From Thamnaconus septentrionalis (Eukaryota > Chordata > Actinopteri > Tetraodontiformes > Monacanthidae): a DNA stretch of 64,000 nt. Under the pieces are notes generated by a model that worked only from the letters and a program-made list of their open reading frames with translations, ran no database searches and was not told where the DNA came from. The stretch spans positions 13,834,489-13,898,488 of the forward strand of contig CM020515.1 in NCBI GenBank assembly GCA_009823395.1, written 5' to 3'. The translations under genes and the position numbers were made by a program. The stretch's first letter is position 1; every line of letters starts with the position of its first letter. Positions 36,902 to 46,873 of this stretch are shown piece after piece.

Positions 36902-37241
36902 GGAGCGACTGTAGCTCACGAGGTAGAGCTGGTTGTCCAATGACCGAAAGGGTGGTGGTTCAAATCCTTCTCCATCCCAGTCTGTCATTGTGTCCTTGGG
37001 CAAGACACTTAACCCACATTGCGTCGTACCAATGTGAGTGGGTGTTTGGTGGTGGTCGGAGGGGCCGTTTGGTGCATATTGGCTGCCACGCTTCCATCAG
37101 TCTGTCCCAGGGCAGCTGTGGCTTCACATGTAGCTTACCACCACCAGTGTGAATGTGGTTCGAATGAATAATGTGTTCAATGTAAAGCACTTTGGGTGCC
37201 TTCAAAAGAGCTATATAAATCCAATCCATTATTATTATCAT
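36902..37241 (+). mobile_element. tRNA-derived SINE (V-SINE-like, fish)
   Basis: The 5' head has RNA polymerase III promoter boxes. The A-box-like TGTAGCTCACGAGGTAGAG lies at about 36910-36928 and the B-box-like GGTTCAAATCC at about 36957-36967. The body holds CTTGGGCAAGACACTTAACC and the central block GGGCAGCTGTGGCTTCACA, with AGTGTGAATGTGG after it. The 3' end is GTAAAGCACTTTGGGTG, then AAGAGCTATATAAATCC, then an ATT-rich tail. This head, core and LINE-derived tail layout is typical of fish SINEs. The copy looks near full length and moderately diverged. Confidence 0.9.
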
Positions 37242-37826
37242 TTGATCAAACTGCCCACATAACTATAACTTCACTAAACTATTTGTGTGAACACCAGTAT
37301 GTCCCAACTCTGTCTTTTGAAAAGATACCTATTGCTCGGGTGGCATTACAACCGGCTGATTGATATTTGCGATGCCAGGTTGTGATAGATTGATTGATTG
37401 TGATGATTTGATTCCATATTTTCCCCAACGTTTCCTTGCAATCGCAACTCTGTTGCTGTACACGTGAGTCCCTCAGTCTTTAACTGAGAGGGGGGTGAGT
37501 TGTCCGGTGACAGATGCCACTTCCTGTCCCCGGAGGACCTTACCCCATCCCCCGTTAATGAGGGTTGAAACAGTCAAGCCATCCCATTTAAACCCCAGAT
37601 GTGATGGGCCACTTTGTTTGCCTTTGCACGATCGTGCCTGCATTCGTAAGCGAGGCGGCGGCAGCGGCGGCGCCGGGCCAATCTCAGATGAAGCTCATTT
37701 CAATCAAGCCATTTCACTTCGTCTCCCAGCTGGACGTGACTAGTTATTAAGTTGTGATGCTGCGAGAGCGACGGCTGTGGCTGCACCGCCTCAACTGCAG
37801 AAACCTACTGATGGAAGACTTTAAGA

Positions 37827-37845
37827 CCCCCCCCCCCCCCCCCCC
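37827..37845. repeat. C19 homopolymer
   Basis: Nineteen consecutive C bases. The complementary strand is a G19 run able to form quadruplex structures. Length is prone to sequencing error. Confidence 0.9.
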
Positions 37846-39033
37846 AACTGACAAAAAAAAAGAGTAAGCCATGTAGTTAGCTGAATATTGAATTAATTCC
37901 TTCATGAGTTGAAACAGAAAAGAGCTCTGTTTTGGTTCCACCGACCTTATTACATTGCACTCCAATGTGTGTGTAACACAAATACTCAAACAGGCTGCTT
38001 CCTTTGGTGCTCGTCTCGACATTGCTGAAAACAAAGACAAAAGCGGGAGACTTGCTTTTCCAACGTAGGCCGAGGGGTTTCCACGACAAAATTGAAGAAA
38101 ACCTTGTGTGGAATTAAAAGAGCTGTTTTTTTCTAAGGTTCGTCGTGCTCCAACAAAGTGCTTTGCCCATGCAGACGCCTCATTAGTCACCAAGGACTCT
38201 TATTTGAAAGGAGAAGAAGAAAGAGTAGGAGGATTATAACGCATTGGAAAGTTGTCCACTGTTGCCGGTGCTTTTCCGTCTGTGGTTTCGTCGCCGCGCC
38301 GTGATTAAAAGCGCTGTAAAGCTTCCCCCCCCGGCGAAGCCAATTACAACATGGGCGGGTTTGTGATATTAGGTGAGCAGCAAATTAGCCGCCCCTGTAA
38401 GGTTATTTAACACGTTGTCACCTCGTCTGGCGCGTCTATTTCTGGCCTAAATGTCAGCTACATAATAACCTTATTGTTGCCCGCCCCCCCTGCCGCCACC
38501 ACTGCTGTCTCATCACAGCTTTCCTCGCCCGCTGCCATCAGGCAGAAGCTCCAGTGTTTCCTCGAGACGGAGACGGAGCACCTGCCCTCGTGGCTGATTA
38601 CCGCTTCCCCTGGCAGCTTGCTAATGTCAACCAGTGGGATGGGTGGGAGGTGGGTGGCACGGCAGCGGAAGCGGCGGCGGCGGCGGCGGGACTTCCAAGA
38701 CGGTGGCAATTTTTACCGCCGCATGCGAATGAGGCCGAGAGCAATCTGTCGGCCTGAGAGCCTCGTAATCAGCACATCATTACGAGTGGAGGCGGGGACG
38801 GGACGGCTGGGACGAGCAGAGAGAGAAGGAGAAGGACAAGACATAAAAAAGAGAAAGAGGGAGCAAATGGATGAGGGCAGATGACACGCATACACGTAGC
38901 CCTTTCACTCCCGTTTGATATGAGATGCGGGAGACGACGAGGATGACAAGGAGGAGGAAGGAGTGCGAGGTTCACTGCACGACGAGACTGAAGCACGGCG
39001 AGCGACCCGGGCAAGCGTCTGTTTGTCTCTCTG

Positions 39034-39035
<2 letters not shown>

Positions 39036-39076
<41 letters not shown>

Positions 39077-39108
39077 CAGCTTAGTGCTGCTGCTGCTGCT
39101 GCTGCTGG
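39036..39108. repeat. Inverted (CAG)n...(CTG)n triplet tract
   Basis: About 14 CAG-type triplets (39036-39079, with one CAA) are followed six bases later by about eight CTG triplets (39085-39108). The halves are complementary, so a single strand can fold into a long hairpin. Open frames across it read poly-Ala then poly-Leu, or Gln/Ser runs, and are not supported as genes. Confidence 0.92.
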
Positions 39109-39543
39109 TGGCTTGGATGTTCCCTCTCAATAATGCCCCTGGTCTTCAAAAAACACACACACACAATATATATTGAGAACACACACACCCGCACACACAC
39201 AAACAAAAGCACAAAGCAGGTATATGCGTTTCTTTTTTTGTTGTCATCCATTCCCCGGCCTGAAATATTGTTGACACTGCTTTGATGCTAAGCTCACCCA
39301 GCATGCATTTCACCCCCAGCCCGGTTCAAAAGGAGCAAAGGACAACAAAGCTGATATCACAGCCCGCCGGCACCTCCTGCGCCGCGTGCCCTCCTGTGTT
39401 TTCTGAAGTGCCCACCATTTCCACGCGCTCAGATCTGCCTTTTATCCTTCCGTCGGGCCGCTCACAAGCAGCAGCAGCCCCTCCTTGATCTCCGACCACA
39501 AAATTGTCCCTGTGTGAGCTTTTTTCCCCCGCCATTATTTTTA

Positions 39544-39548
<5 letters not shown>

Positions 39549-39586
<38 letters not shown>
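39549..39586. repeat. (ATT)12 trinucleotide array
   Basis: An uninterrupted ATT run followed by a short TA run and a T tract. Confidence 0.95.
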
Positions 39587-39593
<7 letters not shown>

Positions 39594-40305
39594 TTTTTTT
39601 TTTACTTCCTCCCCACCCTGCCTTCTTGGTCCGACTTAACCACGCGACACAGACAGGGGCTTTAAACTTGAAATAGAGCAGATTTGCATACAATTATATT
39701 TGCGAGTCTGTGACCCAGTTACATTTAAAAGGGAGAGAAAAAGGAGGAAAAGACACAAACACGTCTGTTTGGATAGATTCAGCTGTCATCAGGTGGCTTT
39801 GAGAGGCAGCCGTGTGACAACAATCAATCACCGCCTGTCTGAAACGTGGGGTAGGCGAGGCGGGGGAGAGGTTCGCTGCCGCTCTCCACCGCGTGGGGGC
39901 AGTAGCGCACAGACCACCTGCCTGCCCTCCTTGGCACTTGCCTGGTGGCGCGCTCGCGCGGTTACTACTCCAGATTTTGGCGGTCAACTCGGTTGGCGGG
40001 GGGGGGGGGAAAGTAAAGAGGATAGAGTGTTGTCACCTGTGACGGCGTGAGTGGAATGAAGGAGGAGGAGGGAAGAGGGGGAGAGTTTTCTTTTTTTCGT
40101 CTCTCGAGCTGGAGGGAAAAAAACATTTTAGCCTTCGTAGGAAGGAAGGAAGGCGGAGTGACCGCGGCTATTTCCGCACTTTGGATGGTCGAGCGAAGAG
40201 AGGGCACCATGAGCAACCTACTGCAGGCAGCCGTGACAAATGGAGCAGGAGGCTTTGACAGGAGTGCCTTGCTCAAGGACTGCTCGTAAAAAAAAAAAAA
40301 AAAAA

Positions 40306-40574
40306 GTGGAGGCAGCTTTTTGTTCAGGGGGTGGTTGTTAGTTTGTTTCCAGCCCCCCCTCTCTACTCTGCCACCCCCCTCGAGAACCTCCCTACACCAT
40401 CAGCCCTCTTCCTAACTCTCCCCGCCATACACGCCGGGCTCATTCCAGGCACTAATAAGATGATGTCAATACTCCGTCTCGCACACTTGACAGCCGAGCA
40501 AATTCAATCGGACTGACTCCGCCTCGCTGGCGCGGGACTTTGACCACGGGCTCTCCGCACAGTCTGTCTCTCCG

Positions 40575-40606
<32 letters not shown>

Positions 40607-40801
40607 CACAACCCCGGTGCTCTCTGACGGAACCGGCACTGCCCGCCTCCCCCACTCCCTCCCTCCCTCCCTCCCTCCAGTCACTCACCCTCATCACCGG
40701 CAGCAGACTGACGCACCAGACTGGAGCTCCCGAGCAGGACGCACGCAGGCAGGCACGCAGGCAGGAAGGCAGGACTCTTTCCCGGGGAGCCACCGAGCAA
40801 C
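40306..40801 (+). promoter_or_regulatory. Promoter/5' UTR region of the signal-peptide gene
   Basis: This is GC-rich DNA with many CpGs just before the start codon. It contains a CTGT tetranucleotide tract (40577-40606), a CCCT tract (about 40653-40679) and a GCAGGCAC-type tract (about 40745-40772). No TATA box is evident, which fits a CpG-island promoter. The transcription start cannot be placed. An upstream ORF overlaps this area on the plus strand but in another frame. Confidence 0.45.
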
Positions 40802-40985
40802 ATGTACCCAGCGCGGGGACGCGGAAGGCGCACCGGGGACTCAGCGGTGGTGGCGCCGCGGACCGTCACCGCCGCCGAGGTCTCTGCCTCCGCTGCTGCT
40901 GCTGCCGCTGCTGGGGGCGGACAGGTGTGGGTCTCCTGTTGGATGCTGCTGTGGGCGACCTGCATCCTCGGCGCCCGGGCTCAAG
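40802..40985 (+). CDS. Probable first coding exon: N-terminal signal peptide of a secreted or membrane protein
   Basis: The ATG at 40802 opens a 61-residue leader that ends just before a splice donor. The N-terminal part is basic and Ala/Gly-rich (MYPARGRGRR, then a run of seven Ala). It leads into a hydrophobic core, VWVSCWMLLWATCIL, followed by GARAQ, a good signal-peptidase context with cleavage after ALA-type residues. The exon ends after one base of the next codon (phase 1), which is how many Ig-, fibronectin- and LDL-receptor-type extracellular genes begin. Reading on past 40985 gives an unremarkable intronic tail. No following exon is recognised in the remaining 23 kb, implying a large first intron, common in neuronal adhesion and receptor genes. 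The leader alone does not identify the gene. Confidence 0.6.
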
Positions 40986-40992
40986 GTAGGCT
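40986..40992 (+). other. 5' splice site (donor) of exon 1
   Basis: CAAG|GTAGGC. The exon side matches the vertebrate consensus well. The intron side is acceptable but not the strongest (GTAGG rather than GTAAGT). Confidence 0.5.
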
Positions 40993-41713
40993 GCGATGCT
41001 TTATTATTTATTTAATTTTGAGGGGGGGTCTGTGAGTGTGTGTTTGGTCGCACCGTGTTAGATGTTGGATGCTGGGGGGGGAGTCTAAAGGTGCCGTGAG
41101 AGGCAGAAAGTGTCCACGGAATGAGGTTTTTATGAACTTGATCTTCACAATTGTCTGCTTCTGTCAATGCTGAGAAAGATTTTCAATTATCTTCATCTTC
41201 TCCAACACATCCTGCGAGCGGGGAGGAGCGCAGCCTCCGAGACCGAATCACAATTATCGCCCGCTTTAAAAGAGCCTCTTCACCAATTAGTCACCGCGAG
41301 AGCTGTTCATTTTCTTCCAGCAGCTCCGACGGTTGGTAATGCACAGGTGGTGTCCGTGCAACACTTGCCCTGCTCTGTTGTCTTTGCGCGAATGGATGTT
41401 GGTTAATAGTTTTGTTTTACTGTGTGTGGACTGGTCACCTCCAGGTCTAAATATTGGAATTAAGACTTCAGATTCTGCAGCTTTTCTCTTTTTTTCCTTT
41501 TCTGTAACAATAAAAAAAAAAAACTACACTCTGCCGGCCAGTAGAATTAACACACCATTAACACATTAGTCAGCCTTTAACTTGCATGAATATGAATGCG
41601 AGGAAACGGGAGTCATCATTTTAAAGGCTGCTTTGCGTGTTCACTCCTGCTCCTGTCGCCTCCCCCAGGCTCACACAGCACCTAGCCTCCCGTGCTGTAC
41701 ATATCTATATTTA

Positions 41714-41747
41714 AATATATATGTATATATATATATATATGTATATA
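41714..41747. repeat. (TA)n dinucleotide repeat with TG interruptions
   Basis: An imperfect TA run in which GTA breaks the array twice. Confidence 0.9.
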
Positions 41748-42486
41748 AAAATATTAATTCATCACAACATGCGCGTTTCATTTCACTCACCGTTGGCACA
41801 GTGCTTGGAGGCGAGAGCCGCGTCTGCGCTAAGTAACCACGCCGCTGCTGTAAAATCTCCGTCTGACGCCCGACTGTCATATGTCGAGCACATGACCTGC
41901 TGACCGGTTGGGGAGGAGAGACCGGGCCTGTGCCAAAAAACCTTTTTTATGATTAGCAGTGGAACAACTGTCAGTTTTCACACAAAGGTAAGTCGATTTA
42001 TGGAGGAGGAAAATGTGCCACTGGGGCTCAAAGAGTCTCGGAGAGACGGGCAGTGAACCCCCCCGTCTGCGAAACTGACCACAAGGCTTCTTGTAGAGAC
42101 GGGTGTGTGTGTGCGTTGGGAGGGTGACGCAAGGTGTGTTAAGGAGTCGCAAACAGGAAGTTCATCCGAAGTGTCTGCTTCGGATCCTCTCGAGTGCATC
42201 GCAGCCTCAATCCGAGCGCCGTCTCCAGCACACGTCTTGTTATGCAGGGCACAGTTCCTCTCGGGCGGCTGCGGCTGCTGCTGCTGCCGCCCTTTCTTCT
42301 TCTTTTTTTTTTCCTCTTCCTCGGCTGACACACTCTTGGAACCTGCGAGGATCTGCTGAAGCTGCTCGAAAGGACACTTGGCAGGGCTTTACCTTTCCTA
42401 CCAAAACAGACTCCCAACTCCCTTCAATGCTCCCTCAGCTGTGCTTTAGCACTGGGCCTGAGATTCGCTCCTACTGGAGAGGGACC

Positions 42487-42539
42487 TCTTCCTCCTCCTC
42501 CTCCTCCTCATCCTACTCCACCTCCTCCACCACCTCCCG
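42487..42539. repeat. (CCT)n imperfect trinucleotide repeat
   Basis: CCT units with ATC and ACT variants. They give poly-Ser in one frame of an overlapping 192-residue frame, which is otherwise unremarkable. Confidence 0.9.
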
Positions 42540-43383
42540 TGTCGTCTTTGTCGGGGGTCCTCTCACCGGCCAGCAGAGGGCTTGTTATACCCTGAAGTGG
42601 GAGGCAGAGCTCGTCGTCTCGGGGGGGCCGCCTCGCCGCTCGCGGGTGATGGGCGCGAGACGCAGATGTGCCCGTGCATAAAATAAGAGTAGTCGTCTCA
42701 CCCTCCGACCCCCTTGGAGACCGGGTCCTCCGAGGACGGCGTGAATTAAGCGACATGCACCCGCCCCCGTCCCCTCCCTCCACCTGCCGGCGGGACCAAG
42801 GGTTGCGTGTACTTGTTTTTCAGCCGCCTCCCGCTGAGCGCCCTGCTGAGGTCTCACACCGCCGGCACACATGAGGATACCTGATGGAGCTCGCAGGGGG
42901 ACGTCCCTCCTGCCACAGGCTGCTCCCAGCAGGCCGTCCTCAGACTCATTTAGACCCCCGCCGCCAAATAACAAGCGTGCAGATGTGCGGCTCTGCTGCC
43001 GACACCCCCAACCCCTCCCCAAGACGTCCACTGTGTGTGTCTCCTTGTGCCATTTTCATGTGTGTCTCGCCTTGTGTGCGTGTGCGCGTGCCTGGCTGCC
43101 TACTGGTGCTTCAACTCTATGTTCCTGTCTGTTGAGCTTTAATCTAGATAGCGCCATTGACATTCTGCCAAGCTGCGGTTTGCTATAATTTTTTCTGGAC
43201 GTGCGTTATTATGTGGCTTGACAGCTGTCAGCCATTTCCAAATCTTTAAATCTTATGATAATCCACCGCGCTTTATATAAAAAAAAAATGAAGCATTTGT
43301 TTAAAACACTCTGAATCCTCGTGTGATTAAAAACTCCCTGCTGTAATGCGGCCGGCCACCAGATCATAATTCATCTGCATCTG

Positions 43384-43387
<4 letters not shown>

Positions 43388-43417
<30 letters not shown>
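43388..43417. repeat. (GT)15 microsatellite
   Basis: An uninterrupted GT run. Confidence 0.96.
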
Positions 43418-43418
<1 letters not shown>

Positions 43419-44706
43419 CTAGGATGAGGGGGGACACGCACTAGTGCACGCATGCATGCAAACTCATCTGCAGGAATGAATAGAGGACAGAGGGGGGAGA
43501 GGGGAAAAAAATCAATGTGTACAAGATTACAGAACTCCATCAGGGGAAACATAACACAGTTTTAATAGAATCAAAAGCGTCCCGTTCCCACGGTGAGCGA
43601 TGACAGACCAGAGCGGCAGCGCCCACACGTACAGACGCAGACCGTCTCCCATCGCGAGCGCCGCCTTTATTGTCTTTTTCCGAGAGCCGCGGCACGCACA
43701 CACTCGCTCGGAAGTGCGTCACGTCGGCCGCGACAGATTCCGGAGAGCCGTCGACCAAACACGTTTTACGACCAACCACATGTCTCCGCCCCCATCCAGT
43801 AAATAAAGAACCCGCCGCTCCGCCCTCCTGCTTTTGGTGGAACGATGTTAATTGGACACGTGTGCAACTCTGGTGAGCTCACAGATGTGCGCCGAAATTC
43901 TGGCTGAATGCTCATTTTTGTTGGTTTTCTGTTTTTTTTTCCCTTTTCCCTTTTCACGGCGGCGACTCGTGCAGCCTCCGGTTGAAATGCAACGGCGGGC
44001 TCGACTCTCCCATTCAGGCTCCTCGTGTGACTCCTGCCAGCGTCCGCCTGCCACGTCTTCTCCTTCTCACTTCTCCGGCTGCCAAAAATTTTCTTCCCTC
44101 GCATATTTATTCATTGTGCCACGGGATGCTCTATTCATCAAGATGGAACATATCACTTCTGAATAAGTTAAAAAACAAAACAAAACAGAAAAATCTTGCT
44201 CACAGCAATGTTGAATGAAATCATTTCTTTTCCAAATGTATCACCGAAAAAAAAAAAACAGCTCTGAAAACAAAATTTCCTCAAACCTGTTTAAGGGCGA
44301 CAAATGAGTTTGATCGCCTTAATTGGCTTTTACCAGTCAAACTTCTCTCTCTGTCTCTCTATTTTTTTTTCTTAGCTCCAGGAGGCCTTTAATTGGCTCA
44401 GTCGAGCAGCAAAACTGTGTCCATTGTTCATAATGGAAATGCAATCAAATTAACTCGTACTACTCACTAGTTTTGGCGTTCCGCTTTTGGCCAGTCGCTC
44501 CCCGTTTGTCTTTGCCCAGCGGACGACGATAATGGCCATTTGCATGAGGCAAAGGTCTCCCGCCATGTGTCTGTCACCGAGCCATGTGAGGGCAGCTGAC
44601 TGGGACCGCTTGCACTCGGCTGCCGCCGTTTTGCTTCCCCCTTGCCCGAGAAAGCGAATTTGCTTCAAGAAAATGAGACTGAAAAGAGACCGAAAGAAAC
44701 TCAGAA

Positions 44707-44745
44707 ATCTATCTATCTATCCATCCATCCATTTATCTATCTATT
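44707..44745. repeat. (ATCT)n/(ATCC)n tetranucleotide repeat
   Basis: ATCT units give way to ATCC units and return to ATCT, in about ten units. Confidence 0.95.
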
Positions 44746-46459
44746 TGAATAATATCTGTGCCCATTTTTTAGTCTTTCTGGCAGGCGGCCATCCCCTCAT
44801 CTTACTGGGAAAGAAGGGCGAGCTTTAAAAGGTTTAAGCTTCTCGAGTTACACTCCTCAATGGCGGCGACATTGATCCGGCTCCGTCTTTAGGGGACAAA
44901 TTCGATCACGTCGCCCTCCGGGGGGCGTGACTTCATCTCCCCCGCGTGCGTCTGTCTCCCTGTTTACCGATGAGAGAGCAGTGGAGGGGGGACTTAGCGA
45001 GGGAGGGAGGGAGCGCGAGGGGGACGGACTTCCTCACATATTAATTCTAAGAGTCTAATCAGCCTGACACAGGACCAGGAGGCAACTCCCCCCCGATTTC
45101 ACCCCACCACCACCCCCCCACAACTTATCCAGCACAAAAGAAGGACACGTCTCGGAAAAAGGCTGCCACCACCCCCTCCCCTCGGGTGCGGCTGAGGCCG
45201 AATGGAAGGAAGCAGATCTTGGATTGGAAGTCTCGGCGAGCTCCCAATTTGTCTAATATCTGGCTGACAAGGGAGCCGAGACGGCGGCGATGACGCCCCA
45301 TCAAAGCGTCGTTCTGAAGGGAGATTTTGAGAGCCGTTCAAAGCGGTGTCATTTGCTTTCATCCAGGGAGGCGAGGGATCGTACGGCAGCGGCGGCGGAG
45401 TCGGTATTCTTGGACCGTACATCTGTCCTCAACCCCCAGCCCACTCCCCACCCCACCCCCTCCTTCTCCGAGCCGTTCCATGTAAACATTTAAACAACAC
45501 AAAGGCAGCCCAAGGAAAAAAAAAAAAAAAAAACAGCAGCGAGACACAATGGGTTTTTACAGCGTAATGCGCTCGCCGGATCTGGGCTTTTTCTCTCTCC
45601 ACTCGGCTCGGCCCTCCTGGGGGACGACTGGTGAGTGTGTTCCTGTGTTGCGAGAGCGAAACGGCAAAAGAGCCCCCAAGAAATGCCAGGAATGGAGAAC
45701 CCGTGTTCGTCGGCGCCGGCGCTCATGTTTTTTTCACCCTCTGCTAGTAAGAACTACCGGTTGTACCAATCAATTTCCCTTTGTGCGTTCACACGAGTGG
45801 ATTCTTCCCTCCGTGCCGCCGCTTTACCAAGTCAATCAAAGAAAAAAAAAACACTTGGTTATGTTGCCGCAAACAACCGGCAGCGATTTCTGGCCCAGAG
45901 TGCGCCATTACGCCCAGCGTAGCCGATGACTGTTGATGCCTGCGTGGAAACGCGGGGAAGGAAATGTGAGGGAGAGAGGGAGAAAAAAAAGAAAAAATCA
46001 GATGAGCGAGTCCCAGAATATATACGGCGCTAAGAGGAAGAGCTGCCTCGCCATCAAAGATGATGATGATTGATGAGCCTCTTGTTCAAAGTCGATGTTA
46101 TTTCTTAGTCGCGGAGACCTGGTTCTCCACTGCCCTCCCTTCCCCGACCAGACGCCGTACTTTTTCTCCAGAATCGAGGACTCGTCTGGAGAAGAAGCTG
46201 CGGGGGCCGAGTCCGACTGCTGCTGCTCATACTTGGCAGCGCGTTCGCCCGTCCCGCCGAGGGAGGCCTGGCAAAATGCCTCGAGCTAGCTTTGCGTGCA
46301 CGCTATTGATTAGCACCAGATCTGACTTCCTTCCTTCCCCGTTGGCCCCGCCCAGAGGATCTGCCACACGGGATGCCAGATCCACTTTTATATCATCGCT
46401 TTACTTTTTTGTTGATGGCTTCTTTCTGTGGCTCGAAACAACTCCCTCCTTCTCCCTAA

Positions 46460-46873
46460 CTGCGTTTCCATTACAGTTTTTCGCAAAATAAAAGCGATAT
46501 TGCAAAAATTTGTAACAAAGTACAATTGTGATTTGCAGGTGTTTCCATTGAATGGTGTGAACCGCATCAGCCGTAATTCAAATTACGTTTGTGTTTGTTT
46601 GTTTGTTTGCTTTTGTTTTCCTTTGATTCTTGTAAAAAATATTCCGCCGCCTCCTCCTCCGTCCAAACATAACGCATTATTTTCGCTTGAAATGAACTGG
46701 TCACTTTTGCAATATAAGTCAAAATCAAATTGTCTTAAAAACCACTTCATGAGAGCGTGAAAACCTTTTAGCCATGTTTGAGAGGGTTTTTCGAAGTTCA
46801 GTTGTTTCCATCACCAGTTTTTTGTTGTGATATTTCGGTTTTGCACAGTTCTGGGGGTAATGGAAACCCAGCT
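46460..46873 (+). mobile_element. MITE family copy B, both ends present
   Basis: Left end CTGCGTTTCCATTAC at about 46460. Right end GTAATGGAAACCCAG, ending about 46872, is its inverse complement with one mismatch over 15 bases. Next to each end lie AGTTTTTCGCAAAA and its imperfect mirror TTTTGCACAGTT. Internal blocks are the same as in copies A and C. The GGTCACGTGACC core seen in the other copies is lost here (only GGTCAC remains near 46700). There is no coding capacity. Length about 414 bp. Confidence 0.88.

Larger units (their letters stand above)
37242..40305. other. Non-coding segment upstream of the plus-strand gene
   Basis: It holds a GATT-rich stretch at about 37384-37415, a C19 run, GC-rich DNA with GGC and CGG triplets near 38660-38690, the CAG/CTG inverted tract, the ATT array, a GGAA tract near 40140-40152 and an A18 run at 40288-40305. 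The CpG-rich DNA rising toward 40.5 kb fits a promoter region. No exon is supported. Confidence 0.5.
40993..46459. other. Presumed intron 1 (first part), non-coding
   Basis: No second exon is recognised. It contains AT, GT, CCT and ATCT arrays (listed), AT-rich stretches near 43.2 kb and 44.15-44.25 kb, and GC-rich DNA at 42.6-43.0 kb. Short open frames read through the repeats. Confidence 0.45.

Noticed and set aside
42103..42681. Plus-strand open frame of 192 codons
   Set aside because: It runs through a CCT repeat (poly-Ser) and Ala-rich low-complexity DNA, with no domain or exon signals.
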